This document shows positions 1-9,470 of a stretch of DNA of 64,000 nucleotides, in pieces (positions within the stretch are counted from its first letter, which is position 1; every line of letters starts with the position of its first letter). Source of the DNA: Massilia sp. erpn (lineage in GTDB: Bacteria; Pseudomonadota; Gammaproteobacteria; Burkholderiales; Burkholderiaceae_D); assembly GCF_024400215.1 (NCBI RefSeq), contig NZ_CP053748.1, forward strand, positions 4,154,001 to 4,218,000, in the 5' to 3' direction. The notes under the pieces were generated by a model that saw nothing but the letters and a program-made list of their open reading frames with translations, was not told the DNA's origin and searched no databases. The translations under genes and the position numbers were made by a program.

Positions 1-2682
1 GCCATGAGGCAAGTGCCTGGCGGCTTGGCCCTGGCCTACCAGTTCGGCGGCGTGAGCATTTTCACCCGTTCGGGCGCCACGCACTATGTGGCCGGAAAGG
101 ACTATCCGTCCGGCTCGACGCAGAGCCTCACCGTCGACAAGCAGGGTGTCCTGCATGCGCTGACCAGTTCCGGCCTGGTGCGTCTGCGCAAGGGACGCTG
201 GGAACCGTTCGGCCAGGATAAGTCTCTGCCAGGCTTGATCTCGCATATCAAATTCGACAGCGACGGTACTTTATGGGGCAACATCAATCAGGGCTACTAC
301 GCCATGCCGCGCGGTTCGGACAGTTTTCGCCATGTCCTCGATCTGAATCCGGTGAAAACGACTTCCGTGGGCGGACGCGTGATTGCGCTACTGCCAGGTA
401 CCGGCTTCATGGAGCTGTCCGCATCCCAGGCGCCCCGGCTGATCCGGGTCGATGAACCCGAGCGCTACAAACATTTTCTATTCAAGGGGCCGCATGGCAG
501 CCTGTGGACCGCGCGCGACAATGGTTTTGCGCGCATGGCATATGGGCCCGACGGCGTGCTGCATGCGGTTGAGATCTTTGCCAACGACAGCCGATCGGAT
601 GGCATTCCGCTGGGTGCTTATCTGGACCGGGAAGCGAATCTGTGGGTCACCACCATGGATGGGGTAGAGCGCTACCGGCGCCACCGCCTCCATCTGGCCG
701 ATACCCCCAGTGATGGCTATTACTGGCTGGCGCAGCGCGGGATGGGCGATGAACTATGGCTGGGAGGTGATAACGCGCCGCTCGCCAGGATGGGGGCTGA
801 TGGCCTCATGCATCCAATGGAAGCAAAGCAGCCTGCCGTCCTCTATCGCCAGGCTGAAGACCATGTCTGGGTTGCCAGCAAGCCCTGGCTCTGGGAATAC
901 CATGGCAAGGAAGTGCGCCGCTGGGAGATGCCGCCAGAACTGGCCGGACGGCGCGACATCCAGAGCATGACTGCCGACCGCCATGGCCAGCTGCTGGTAT
1001 CCATCATTCGCAGTGGGCTATGGCGCTTCAGCGAGGGCCATTGGACGCGGGACGAGCGGCTGGCCGGCATCGCCGATGCGACGCCCATCGGCATGCTGAC
1101 CACGTCCAGCGGCCGGATATGGCTGGGCCTTACGGGGAACCGCCTCGGCGAGTTGACGGACACCGGCGTCAAGCTGCTGGCTTCCGATGCGGGTCTGAAA
1201 ATCGGCAATATATTGAGCCTGTTCGAGCGCCAGGGGCGGCTGCTGGCCGGTGGCGATTTCGGCGTGGCCTGGATTGACGGCGGCAGGGCGCATGCCTTAC
1301 AGCCCTGGCGAAAGGAGAGCTTCCGCCGCGTTACCGGCATGGTGAGCGACGCGATGGGCAATCTCTGGCTGCATGGCGACGATGGCCTGTTCCGCGTGGC
1401 GACTGGAGAGCTGGAACGCTTCTGGCGCGATCCACGCCAGCCGGTCGAGTGGGAATTGTTCAATTTCGAAGATGGATTGCACGGGCTGGCCGCGGCGATC
1501 CGGCCACTGCCATCGCTGACGGTGGCGAATGGCGGGCGCATTTACTACGCCACCTTTTCCCAGGTGGGCTGGATCGATCCGGCCGCGATCAGCCGCAATC
1601 CGCGCCCGCCCAGCGTCATCATCGAGCAGTTGCGCGCCGGCCAGAATGTCTATGAACCGGCGAACGGCATGCCGCTGCCCGAGCGCACCACGGCCATCGA
1701 TATCGGCTTCACGGCGACCGCCTTATCCATCCCCGAACGGGTACGCCTGCGCTACCAGCTGGATGGCGTGGATGCCGACTGGCGCGAAGTCGAGCGCGAA
1801 CGCGGCGCCCATTACACCAATCTGGCCCCCGGCCAGTATCGCTTCCGCGTCATCGCCGCCAACGAGGATGGGGTATGGAATATGACCGGGGCCGAGCTGC
1901 GTTTCGAGATCAAGCCCGCCGTATGGCAAACCACCTGGTTCCGCGCGCTGGCAGCCCTGATCGCGCTGGCCTTGCTGGTCTGGCTATACCGCTGGCGGGT
2001 GGCCGTGCTGCGCCGCCGTGCCGGTGTGCAGGCGGCGGCGCGGCTGGACGCCACGCTCAATGAACGCGAACGCATCGCGCGCTCCCTGCATGACAATCTG
2101 CTGCAGGGCGTGCAGGCGCTGCTGCTGCGCTTCCAGCTGGTGCAGATGCGGCTGAAGGACGAGCCGGAAACGCAAAAACTGCTGGACCGGGCTTTGAGCG
2201 ACGCCGAATGGCTGGTCGAGAATACGCGCGACGAGGTGGTGGCGCTGCGCCGCGAACCGCAAAGCAGCACCTTGCTCACAGAGTTGTATGAGGCTGTCGT
2301 CAAGGTGGCGCCCGAGGCGGGCAAGCTGCTGCATCTATCGACGGCGGGCGAGCCGCGCCCCTTGCGCTGCGAGGCGGCGGAGGAAATGTTTTATGTCTTG
2401 CGCGAGGCTGTCCTGAACAGCGTCCAGCATGCGCGCGCCAGCCGCATCGCCGTGCAGCTGCGCTTTACGATGGACGCGGTGGAGTGCCAGGTACGCGACG
2501 ACGGTATCGGCATTGCGCCCGAGGTGGCGCAGGCCGGCCTGGCCGGCCACTGGGGCATTGTCGGCATGCGTGAACGGATCGCCCGCGTCGGCGGCGAGAT
2601 CAGCATCACCCCGCGCATCGAGGGCGGCGTGGCGGTGCGCTTCACGCTGCCTGCCAGGGTGGCGTATCAAAACACCAAGTAA
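1..2682 (+). CDS. Propeller-type sensor histidine kinase, 5' partial
   Basis: Membrane sensor kinase of the two-component-regulator-propeller class. The frame is open back to base 1, so the N-terminus lies outside the window. Numbering from the first ATG (base 4): residues about 1-530 are beta-propeller blades with recurring LWLG/GLFRV-like strands (for example ELWLGGDNAP, GNLWLHGDDGLFRV). About 540-640 is a Y_Y_Y domain (RYQLDGVDADW...). One membrane helix follows at about 645-667. A HisKA_3 dimerisation domain has its phospho-acceptor His near 696 in RSLHDNLLQG. The HATPase domain has N-box REAVLNSVQHA and VRDDGIGI. The propeller should bind an extracytoplasmic ligand and drive phosphotransfer to a NarL/LuxR-type regulator. 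No regulator follows, so the partner is probably upstream. The stop is followed by a strong hairpin, separating it from narG. Confidence 0.9.
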   Translation, partial: AMRQVPGGLALAYQFGGVSIFTRSGATHYVAGKDYPSGSTQSLTVDKQGVLHALTSSGLVRLRKGRWEPFGQDKSLPGLISHIKFDSDGTLWGNINQGYYAMPRGSDSFRHVLDLNPVKTTSVGGRVIALLPGTGFMELSASQAPRLIRVDEPERYKHFLFKGPHGSLWTARDNGFARMAYGPDGVLHAVEIFANDSRSDGIPLGAYLDREANLWVTTMDGVERYRRHRLHLADTPSDGYYWLAQRGMGDELWLGGDNAPLARMGADGLMHPMEAKQPAVLYRQAEDHVWVASKPWLWEYHGKEVRRWEMPPELAGRRDIQSMTADRHGQLLVSIIRSGLWRFSEGHWTRDERLAGIADATPIGMLTTSSGRIWLGLTGNRLGELTDTGVKLLASDAGLKIGNILSLFERQGRLLAGGDFGVAWIDGGRAHALQPWRKESFRRVTGMVSDAMGNLWLHGDDGLFRVATGELERFWRDPRQPVEWELFNFEDGLHGLAAAIRPLPSLTVANGGRIYYATFSQVGWIDPAAISRNPRPPSVIIEQLRAGQNVYEPANGMPLPERTTAIDIGFTATALSIPERVRLRYQLDGVDADWREVERERGAHYTNLAPGQYRFRVIAANEDGVWNMTGAELRFEIKPAVWQTTWFRALAALIALALLVWLYRWRVAVLRRRAGVQAAARLDATLNERERIARSLHDNLLQGVQALLLRFQLVQMRLKDEPETQKLLDRALSDAEWLVENTRDEVVALRREPQSSTLLTELYEAVVKVAPEAGKLLHLSTAGEPRPLRCEAAEEMFYVLREAVLNSVQHARASRIAVQLRFTMDAVECQVRDDGIGIAPEVAQAGLAGHWGIVGMRERIARVGGEISITPRIEGGVAVRFTLPARVAYQNTK

Positions 2683-2686
2683 ACAA

Positions 2687-2717
2687 GGATGGCGGCCGTG
2701 CCGCAAGGCCGCCATCC
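2687..2717 (+). terminator. Hairpin after the sensor kinase gene, possible terminator
   Basis: Perfect 11-bp inverted repeat, GGATGGCGGCC (2687-2697) and GGCCGCCATCC (2707-2717), with a 9-nt loop, five bases after the stop codon. There is no T-run after it, so a factor-independent terminator is only one reading; it may protect a 3' end. Confidence 0.45.
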
Positions 2718-2845
2718 AGCTAGTCACAAATAGCTAGTCGCTCTAGTACTTCTCGAGCCGCTGCATCAACTTCTTGCGGATTCCCACAGCTTGACCTCCT
2801 GCGTAGACTGGCCTCATTGATGGTGGACCGCATTTAGGAGGCAGC

Positions 2846-5800
2846 ATGAGTCACTTTCTGGACCGTTTGAATTTTTTCGCCAAGCCCAAGGAGAGCTTCT
2901 CCAACGGCCATGGCGTGGTGGTGGAAGAGGATCGCACTTGGGAAAACGCGTATCGCCAGCGCTGGCAGCATGACAAGATTGTCCGCTCCACCCATGGCGT
3001 GAACTGTACCGGCTCCTGCAGCTGGAAAGTCTATGTCAAGAATGGCCTGATCACCTGGGAAACCCAGCAGACCGACTACCCACGTACCCGTCCCGACCTG
3101 CCCAACCACGAGCCGCGCGGTTGCCCGCGCGGCGCCAGCTATTCCTGGTATGTGTATTCCGCCCAGCGCGTGAAATACCCGATGATCCGCGGCCGCCTGA
3201 TGGAAATGTGGCGCGAGGCGCGCAAGACCATGGACCCGATCGCGGCCTGGGAGTATGTGAGCCAGGATCCGGTACGCTCCAAAGCGTATAAATCCATCCG
3301 TGGCCTGGGCGGCTTCGTGCGCGCCAACTGGGATGAGGCCACCGAGATGATCGCCGCCGCCAATGCGCTGACGATCAAGAAATATGGCCCTGACCGCGTG
3401 GTCGGCTTCTCGCCGATTCCCGCCATGTCCATGGTCAGCTACGCTTCCGGCACGCGCTATCTGAGCCTGATTGGCGGCGTGGCCCTGAGCTTCTACGACT
3501 GGTACTGCGACCTGCCGCCAGCCAGCCCGCAGGTCTGGGGCGAGCAGACCGACGTGCCGGAATCGGCCGACTGGTACAACTCGACCTTCCTGATGGTCTG
3601 GGGCTCCAACGTGCCGATGACCCGTACCCCGGACGCCCACTTCTACACCGAGGTGCGCTACAAGGGCACGAAAACCGTGGCCGTGTCCTCCGACTTCGGC
3701 GAGATGGCCAAGTTCAGCGATATCTGGATGGCGCCGAAGCAGGGCACCGACGCCGCGCTGGCGATGGCCATGGGCCACGTCATCCTGAAGGAATTCCACA
3801 GCGAAGGCCAGTCCGCCTACTTCCGCGACTACGCCAAGCAGTACACCGACTTCCCCATGCTGGTGCGCCTGGTCGAACAGAACGGCATCCTGGCGCCCGA
3901 ATACTTCCTGCGCGCCTCCCACCTGGCGAACAATCTGGACGAGGAAAACAATCCGGACTGGAAAACCCTGGTTCTCGATAGCGCCACCGGCGAGATCGTG
4001 GCGCCGGCCGGCACCATCGGCTTCCGCTGGGGCGAAAAAGGCAAGTGGAACCTGGAGCAGAAAACCGGCCGCAGCGGCCAGGCCATCGATCCGCAACTGT
4101 CCCTGATCGACTGCGCCGACGAGATCGCGTCGGTTGGCTTCGCCTATTTCGGCGGCCGCGACGCCAGTGACGTCCTGCAGCGCAATGTGCCGGTCAAACG
4201 CCTGACCATGGCCGACGGCAGCAGCGTGCTGGTGGCCACCGTGTTCGACCTGTCCATGGCCAACTACGGCGTGGACCGTGGCCTGGGCGGCGGCAACGTC
4301 GCCACCAGCTATGCCGATGACATCCCTTACACCCCGGCATGGCAGGAAAAGCACACCGGCGTGAAAGCGGCCGACGTCATTACCGTGGCGCGCCAGTTCG
4401 CCGAGAACGCCGACAAAACCCGCGGCAAGAGCATGGTGATCGTGGGCGCTGGCCTGAACCACTGGTATCACATGGATATGGCTTACCGCGGCATCATCAA
4501 TATGCTGATGATGTGCGGCTGCGTGGGCCAATCGGGCGGTGGCTGGTCGCACTATGTGGGCCAGGAGAAGCTGCGTCCGCAAACCGGCTGGACCCCGCTG
4601 GCCTTCGCGCTGGACTGGAACCGTCCAATGCGCCAGATGAACGGCACCTCCTTCTTCTATAACCACACCGGCCAGTGGCGCCATGAGAAGCTGGATATGT
4701 CGGAAATCCAGTCGCCGACCGCCGAGGGCAATCTGGGCGATATGACCATCCTGGATTACAACGCCAAGGCCGAGCGCCTGGGCTGGCTGCCGTCCGCGCC
4801 GCAGCTGCAAACCAATCCGCTGGAAGTGGTGCGCGCCGCCGAAGCCGAGGGCAAGGATCCTGCCGCCTACGTGGTGGAGAACCTCAAGTCCGGCAAGCTG
4901 AAATTCAGCTGCGACGATCCCGACCATCCGGACAACTTCCCGCGCAATATGTTCGTATGGCGCTCGAATATTCTGGGCAGCTCGGGCAAGGGCCACGAAT
5001 ACTTCCTGAAATACCTGCTCGGCACCCAGAACGGCGTGATGAGCGATGAAGACGATTGCCTGAAACCGCGCGACGTCACCGTGCGTCCGGCCGGCGAAGG
5101 CAAGCTCGATCTGCTGGTGGTGCTGGACTTCCGCATGTCCACCACCTGCCTTTATGGCGATATCGTGCTGCCGACGGCCACCTGGTATGAGAAGGACGAT
5201 CTGAATACCTCGGATATGCACCCCTTCATCCATCCGCTGTCGGAAGCCGTGCAGCCGCTGTGGCAGGCCAAGACCGACTGGGAAATCTACAAGGGCATCG
5301 CCAAGAAATTCTCCGAGATCGGCGGCGAGTACCTGGGTACGCAGAAAGACATCGTGCTGTCGCCGCTGATGCACGACTCGCCCGACGAACTGGCCCAGCC
5401 TTTCGACCCGAAAGACTGGCGCACCGGCGAATGCGACCCGATCCCAGGCAAAACCATGCCGACCATGAAGGTTGTCGAGCGCAATTACAAGGACGTGTAC
5501 AAGAAGTTCACCTCGGTCGGTCCTCTACTGGAAAGCATCGGCAACGGCGGCAAAGGCATCAGCTGGAAAACCGGCCACGAAGTCGACGTCCTGCGCGGCA
5601 TCAACCGCACGGTGCAGGAAGAGGGCGTGTCCAAAGGCCAGCCGCGCCTCGACACAGCGATCGACGCGGCCGAGATGGTGCTCTCGCTGGCACCGGAAAC
5701 CAATGGCCACGTGGCCGTGAAAGCCTGGGCGGCGCTGTCCGAAGCGACCGGCCGCGATCACACCCACCTGGCGATCCCGCGTGAACACGATTCGATCCGC

Positions 5801-6556
5801 TTCCGCGATATCCAGGCGCAGCCGCGCAAGATCATCTCCTCGCCGACCTGGTCTGGCCTGGAGTCGGAAGAAGTCAGCTACAACGCCTGCTACACCAACG
5901 TGCATGAACTGATCCCATGGCGCACGCTGACGGGCCGCCAGCAGTTCTACCAGGATCACCGCTGGATGCGCGATTTCGGTGAAGGCCTGTGCGTGTACAA
6001 GCCGGCTGTCGATACCAAGACCACGGAAGCCTTGCTGGGAGCCCGTCCGAACGGCAACCAGGAAATCGCGCTGAACTTCATCACGCCGCACCAGAAATGG
6101 GGTATCCACTCCACCTACTCGGACAATTTGCGCATGCTGACGCTGTCGCGCGGCGGTCCCCACGTGTGGCTGTCGGAGATCGACGCGCAGAAGGCCGGCA
6201 TCATCGACAACGACTGGATCGAGGTGTTCAACGTGAACGGCACGCTGACGGCGCGCGCCATCGTCAGCCAGCGCGTACCGGAAGGCCTGACCATCATGTA
6301 CCACGCCCAGGAAAAAATCGTCAACGTGCCGGGCGCGGAAACCACCGGCAAGCGCGGCGGCATCCACAACTCGGTGACGCGCGCCATGCCGAAGCCGACC
6401 CATATGATCGGCGGCTACGCCCAGCTGGCCTATGGCTTCAACTACTACGGCACGGTGGGCGCCAACCGCGATGAATTTGTCCTGGTGCGCAAAATGAATA
6501 AGGTCGACTGGATGGAAGGTCCGCTCGACGAGTCCAAGAATGGGAGCAAAGCATGA
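2846..6556 (+). CDS. narG: Respiratory nitrate reductase, alpha subunit NarG
   Basis: Catalytic subunit of membrane-bound nitrate reductase; reduces nitrate to nitrite at a Mo-bisMGD centre on the cytoplasmic face, using electrons passed from NarI through NarH. At 1236 aa it matches the family length. The N-terminal FS0 cluster site is intact: His50, Cys54 and Cys58 in THGVNCTGSCSW, and Cys93 in HEPRGCPRG. Asp222 in YDWYCDLPPASPQ is the family's molybdenum ligand. The start has a strong AGGAGG five bases upstream. It overlaps narH by 4 nt (ATGA), so the subunits are translationally coupled. It heads an operon narG-narH-narJ-narI-ppiC. No narK transporter is adjacent. Assignment is secure from motifs, length and neighbours. 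Confidence 0.98.
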   Translation: MSHFLDRLNFFAKPKESFSNGHGVVVEEDRTWENAYRQRWQHDKIVRSTHGVNCTGSCSWKVYVKNGLITWETQQTDYPRTRPDLPNHEPRGCPRGASYSWYVYSAQRVKYPMIRGRLMEMWREARKTMDPIAAWEYVSQDPVRSKAYKSIRGLGGFVRANWDEATEMIAAANALTIKKYGPDRVVGFSPIPAMSMVSYASGTRYLSLIGGVALSFYDWYCDLPPASPQVWGEQTDVPESADWYNSTFLMVWGSNVPMTRTPDAHFYTEVRYKGTKTVAVSSDFGEMAKFSDIWMAPKQGTDAALAMAMGHVILKEFHSEGQSAYFRDYAKQYTDFPMLVRLVEQNGILAPEYFLRASHLANNLDEENNPDWKTLVLDSATGEIVAPAGTIGFRWGEKGKWNLEQKTGRSGQAIDPQLSLIDCADEIASVGFAYFGGRDASDVLQRNVPVKRLTMADGSSVLVATVFDLSMANYGVDRGLGGGNVATSYADDIPYTPAWQEKHTGVKAADVITVARQFAENADKTRGKSMVIVGAGLNHWYHMDMAYRGIINMLMMCGCVGQSGGGWSHYVGQEKLRPQTGWTPLAFALDWNRPMRQMNGTSFFYNHTGQWRHEKLDMSEIQSPTAEGNLGDMTILDYNAKAERLGWLPSAPQLQTNPLEVVRAAEAEGKDPAAYVVENLKSGKLKFSCDDPDHPDNFPRNMFVWRSNILGSSGKGHEYFLKYLLGTQNGVMSDEDDCLKPRDVTVRPAGEGKLDLLVVLDFRMSTTCLYGDIVLPTATWYEKDDLNTSDMHPFIHPLSEAVQPLWQAKTDWEIYKGIAKKFSEIGGEYLGTQKDIVLSPLMHDSPDELAQPFDPKDWRTGECDPIPGKTMPTMKVVERNYKDVYKKFTSVGPLLESIGNGGKGISWKTGHEVDVLRGINRTVQEEGVSKGQPRLDTAIDAAEMVLSLAPETNGHVAVKAWAALSEATGRDHTHLAIPREHDSIRFRDIQAQPRKIISSPTWSGLESEEVSYNACYTNVHELIPWRTLTGRQQFYQDHRWMRDFGEGLCVYKPAVDTKTTEALLGARPNGNQEIALNFITPHQKWGIHSTYSDNLRMLTLSRGGPHVWLSEIDAQKAGIIDNDWIEVFNVNGTLTARAIVSQRVPEGLTIMYHAQEKIVNVPGAETTGKRGGIHNSVTRAMPKPTHMIGGYAQLAYGFNYYGTVGANRDEFVLVRKMNKVDWMEGPLDESKNGSKA

Positions 6557-8106
6557 AAATTCGAGCACAAATCGGCATGGTCCTGAACCTGGACAAATGT
6601 ATCGGCTGCCATACCTGCTCAGTCACCTGCAAGAACGTGTGGACCAGCCGTGACGGCGTGGAATACGCATGGTTCAACAACGTGGAAACCAAGCCAGGCA
6701 TCGGCTATCCGAAACACTGGGAGAATCAGGATAAATGGCAGGGCGGCTGGAAACGCAATGGCGACGGCAAGATCGAGCCGCGCCAGGGCAGCCGCCTGAA
6801 GATTCTGGCCAATATCTTCGCCAACCCGAATCTGCCGGCCATTGATGAGTACTACGAGCCGTTCACTTACGACTACGAGCGCCTGCAGAACGCGCCGCTG
6901 TCGGAAACGCCGCCGACCGCGCGTCCGATCTCGGTCCTGACCGGCAAGAAGATGGAAAAGATCGAATGGGGTCCGAACTGGGAGGACGACCTGGGCGGCG
7001 AATTCGCCAACCGCAGCAAGGACAAGCTGTTCGACAATATGCAGAAGGAGATGTACAGCACCTTCGAGAACACCTTCATGATGTACTTGCCGCGCCTGTG
7101 CGAACACTGCCTGAACCCGACCTGCGTGGCATCGTGCCCGTCCGGTTCCGTGTACAAGCGCGAAGACGATGGCATCGTGCTGATCGACCAGGATAAATGC
7201 CGCGGCTGGCGCATGTGCATCTCCGGCTGCCCCTACAAAAAGATCTATTACAACTGGTCTTCGGGCAAGGCCGAGAAGTGCACCTTCTGCTTCCCGCGCA
7301 TCGAAGCGGGCCAGCCGACCGTGTGCTCGGAAACCTGCGTGGGCCGCATCCGCTACCTGGGCGTGATGCTGTACGACGCCGACAAGATCGAAGCGGCGGC
7401 CTCGGTGGCCGACGAGCGCGATCTGTACCAGTCGCAGCTCGACCTCTTCCTCGATCCGAACGATCCGGAAGTGATCGCCGAAGCGCGCCGCCAGGGCATT
7501 CCCGAGCAGTGGCTGGAAGCGGCCAAGAAATCGCCGGTCTACAAGATGGCGATGGAATGGAAAGTGGCCTTCCCGCTGCATCCGGAATACCGCACCCTGC
7601 CGATGGTCTGGTACATCCCGCCGCTGTCGCCGATCCAGTCGGCCGCCGAATCGGGCAAGATGGGCATGAACGGCATCCTGCCGGACACCAAGTCGCTGCG
7701 CATTCCGGTGCAATACCTGGCCAACCTGCTGACCGCGGGCGACCAGCCGCCGGTGATCCGCGCCCTCGACCGCATGCTGGCGATGCGCGCCTATATGCGC
7801 AGCAAGAGCGTGGAAGGCAAGCCGGATCTGGCGGTGCTGGAGCAGGTCGGCCTGAGCGCGGCCACGGTGGAAGACATGTACCACATCATGGCCATCGCCA
7901 ACTACGAAGACCGCTTCGTCATCCCGAGCAGCCATAAGGAGATGGTGGAGGACAGCTTCAACGAAAAAGGCTCCTGCGGCTTCAGCTTCGGCAACGGTTG
8001 TTCGGACGGCGTCAGCGATACCACCCTGTTCGGCAAGAAGAAGCACGGTTCGACCATCTTTATGTCGATGCCGAAGTCCCGCAAGAAAGCGCAGGAGGTG
8101 TCATGA
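6553..8106 (+). CDS. narH: Respiratory nitrate reductase, beta subunit NarH
   Basis: Iron-sulfur electron-transfer subunit linking NarI haem to NarG. The 517-aa protein has four cysteine groups for three [4Fe-4S] and one [3Fe-4S] cluster: CIGCHTCSVTCK near the N-terminus; CEHCLNPTCVASCP; CRGWRMCISGCP, where Trp replaces one Cys as is typical of the NarH [3Fe-4S] site; and CTFCFPR with CSETCVGR. It starts inside the narG stop (4-nt overlap) and itself overlaps narJ by 4 nt. The C-terminal stretch up to residue 517 is the family's usual NarG/NarI contact region. Confidence 0.98.
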   Translation: MKIRAQIGMVLNLDKCIGCHTCSVTCKNVWTSRDGVEYAWFNNVETKPGIGYPKHWENQDKWQGGWKRNGDGKIEPRQGSRLKILANIFANPNLPAIDEYYEPFTYDYERLQNAPLSETPPTARPISVLTGKKMEKIEWGPNWEDDLGGEFANRSKDKLFDNMQKEMYSTFENTFMMYLPRLCEHCLNPTCVASCPSGSVYKREDDGIVLIDQDKCRGWRMCISGCPYKKIYYNWSSGKAEKCTFCFPRIEAGQPTVCSETCVGRIRYLGVMLYDADKIEAAASVADERDLYQSQLDLFLDPNDPEVIAEARRQGIPEQWLEAAKKSPVYKMAMEWKVAFPLHPEYRTLPMVWYIPPLSPIQSAAESGKMGMNGILPDTKSLRIPVQYLANLLTAGDQPPVIRALDRMLAMRAYMRSKSVEGKPDLAVLEQVGLSAATVEDMYHIMAIANYEDRFVIPSSHKEMVEDSFNEKGSCGFSFGNGCSDGVSDTTLFGKKKHGSTIFMSMPKSRKKAQEVS

Positions 8107-8759
8107 AACAGTTCAAGGTCCTATCGGCCCTGCTGCTCTACCCGGAGCCTGAGCTGATCGAGCATCTGCCGCTGCTGGAGGATATGGCGGCCGAACAGGA
8201 AGGCTGGCAGGAGGCGCTGGCGCCGCTGTTCGCCTACCTGCGCGGGCATGGCCTGATCGAGGTGCAGCAGAACTATGTGGGCACCTTCGACCGCACGCCT
8301 TCGCACTCGCTGCATCTGTTCGAGCATATCCACGGCGAGTCGCGCGACCGCGGCCAGGCCATGGTCGACCTGATGGGCGAGTACCGCAAGCACGGCCTGG
8401 AAATGCAGGGCAATGACCTGCCCGACTATGTGCCGCTGTTCCTCGAATTCCTCTCGCAGCAGGAAGAGGACGAGTCGCGGCGCCTGCTGTCGGACGCGGT
8501 GCACGTGCTGGCCCACCTGGGCCGCAAGCTGCGCGCCAACGACAGCCCTTACGCCGCCGTGTTCACGCTGCTGGAGCGTTACAGCCCGGTGGCCGCCGAG
8601 GAGCTGAGCGAGCCGCCGGTGCGGGATATGGACGAGGCGCTGGAAACCTTCGGCCCCGGCGTGGACGGCGTCGAGCCGCTGCTGCGCAAGGCGGCGGGCG
8701 GCGTCCAGCCGGTCAATTTCTATCCAAAAGGGGCGCATGGCGCCTCCCGGGCCGCATAG
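8103..8759 (+). CDS. narJ: Nitrate reductase assembly chaperone NarJ
   Basis: Cytoplasmic system-specific chaperone (TorD/DmsD/NarJ class) that holds apo-NarGH until the Mo cofactor and FS0 cluster are inserted and the complex docks on NarI. It is not part of the mature enzyme. The start MKQFKVLSALLLYPEPEL at 8103 overlaps the narH stop by 4 nt, giving 218 aa; an in-frame extension upstream to 7998 lies inside narH and is rejected. The all-helical acidic sequence includes the family's NYVGTFDRTPSHSLHLFEH segment and YVPLFLEFLS. It lies between narH and narI, the standard order. Confidence 0.96.
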   Translation: MKQFKVLSALLLYPEPELIEHLPLLEDMAAEQEGWQEALAPLFAYLRGHGLIEVQQNYVGTFDRTPSHSLHLFEHIHGESRDRGQAMVDLMGEYRKHGLEMQGNDLPDYVPLFLEFLSQQEEDESRRLLSDAVHVLAHLGRKLRANDSPYAAVFTLLERYSPVAAEELSEPPVRDMDEALETFGPGVDGVEPLLRKAAGGVQPVNFYPKGAHGASRAA

Positions 8760-8776
8760 CAAGAGAGGAGATCAAC

Positions 8777-9460
8777 ATGGACTATCTACATCAATTCATC
8801 TTCGGGATTTATCCGTATATCGCGCTGGCGATCTTCCTGCTGGGGAGCCTGATCCGCTTCGACCGCGAGCAATACAGCTGGAAGTCCGAGTCGAGCCAGG
8901 TGCTGCACCGCGGCAGCCTGCGCATGGGCAGCACCCTGTTCCACATCGGGATCATCGGCCTGTTCTTCGGCCACGCGGCCGGCCTGCTGACCCCCGTGTG
9001 GGTGTGGGATGCGCTGGGCGTGCCGCACGGCGCCAAGCAAGTTTTCGCCATGGCCGCCGGCGGCGTGATGGGCAGCATGTGCCTGATCGGCATCCTGTTG
9101 CTTCTGAGCCGCCGCCTGGGCAACGACCGCCTGCGCGCCGTCACCACCGTGAAGGACAAGATCGTGCTGCTGTGGATCTTCGCCACGCTGCTGCTTGGCT
9201 TGTCCACCATCTTCGTCTCGGCCTCGCACCTGGACGGCCACATGATGGTGCAACTCATGAGCTGGGCCCAGCACGTGCTGACCTTCCGCGGCGACGCCGC
9301 CAGCTTCGTGGCCGATGCGCCGGTGCTGTTCAAGCTGCACCTGTTCATGGGCATGTCGCTGTTCGTGATCTTCCCCTTCACCCGTCTGGTGCATGTGTGG
9401 AGCGGTTTCGGCGCCGTGGTCTATCTGCGCCGCGCATATCAACTGGTGCGTCCGCGCTAA
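8777..9460 (+). CDS. narI: Respiratory nitrate reductase, gamma subunit NarI
   Basis: Integral membrane dihaem cytochrome b subunit that oxidises quinol and passes electrons to NarH. At 227 aa with five hydrophobic segments it matches the family. Candidate haem ligands are seen as paired histidines in LFHIGIIGLFFGHAAG (early) and KLHLFMG...TRLVHVWSG (late). An AGAGGAG ribosome site lies just upstream, with 17 nt after narJ. It is the fourth gene of the nar operon and is followed after 10 nt by the PPIase. Confidence 0.97.
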   Translation: MDYLHQFIFGIYPYIALAIFLLGSLIRFDREQYSWKSESSQVLHRGSLRMGSTLFHIGIIGLFFGHAAGLLTPVWVWDALGVPHGAKQVFAMAAGGVMGSMCLIGILLLLSRRLGNDRLRAVTTVKDKIVLLWIFATLLLGLSTIFVSASHLDGHMMVQLMSWAQHVLTFRGDAASFVADAPVLFKLHLFMGMSLFVIFPFTRLVHVWSGFGAVVYLRRAYQLVRPR

Positions 9461-9470
9461 GGAGTAAAAG

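Noticed and set aside
2747..2753. TACTTCT, a match to the NarL heptamer, upstream of narG
   Set aside because: A single 7-base degenerate match is expected by chance and I saw no clear second heptamer or FNR box in that gap.
2834..5374. 846-codon open frame on the minus strand opposite narG
   Set aside because: Antisense shadow of a GC-rich gene: low-complexity His/Gly/Arg-rich translation, no family pattern, and narG on the other strand is certain.
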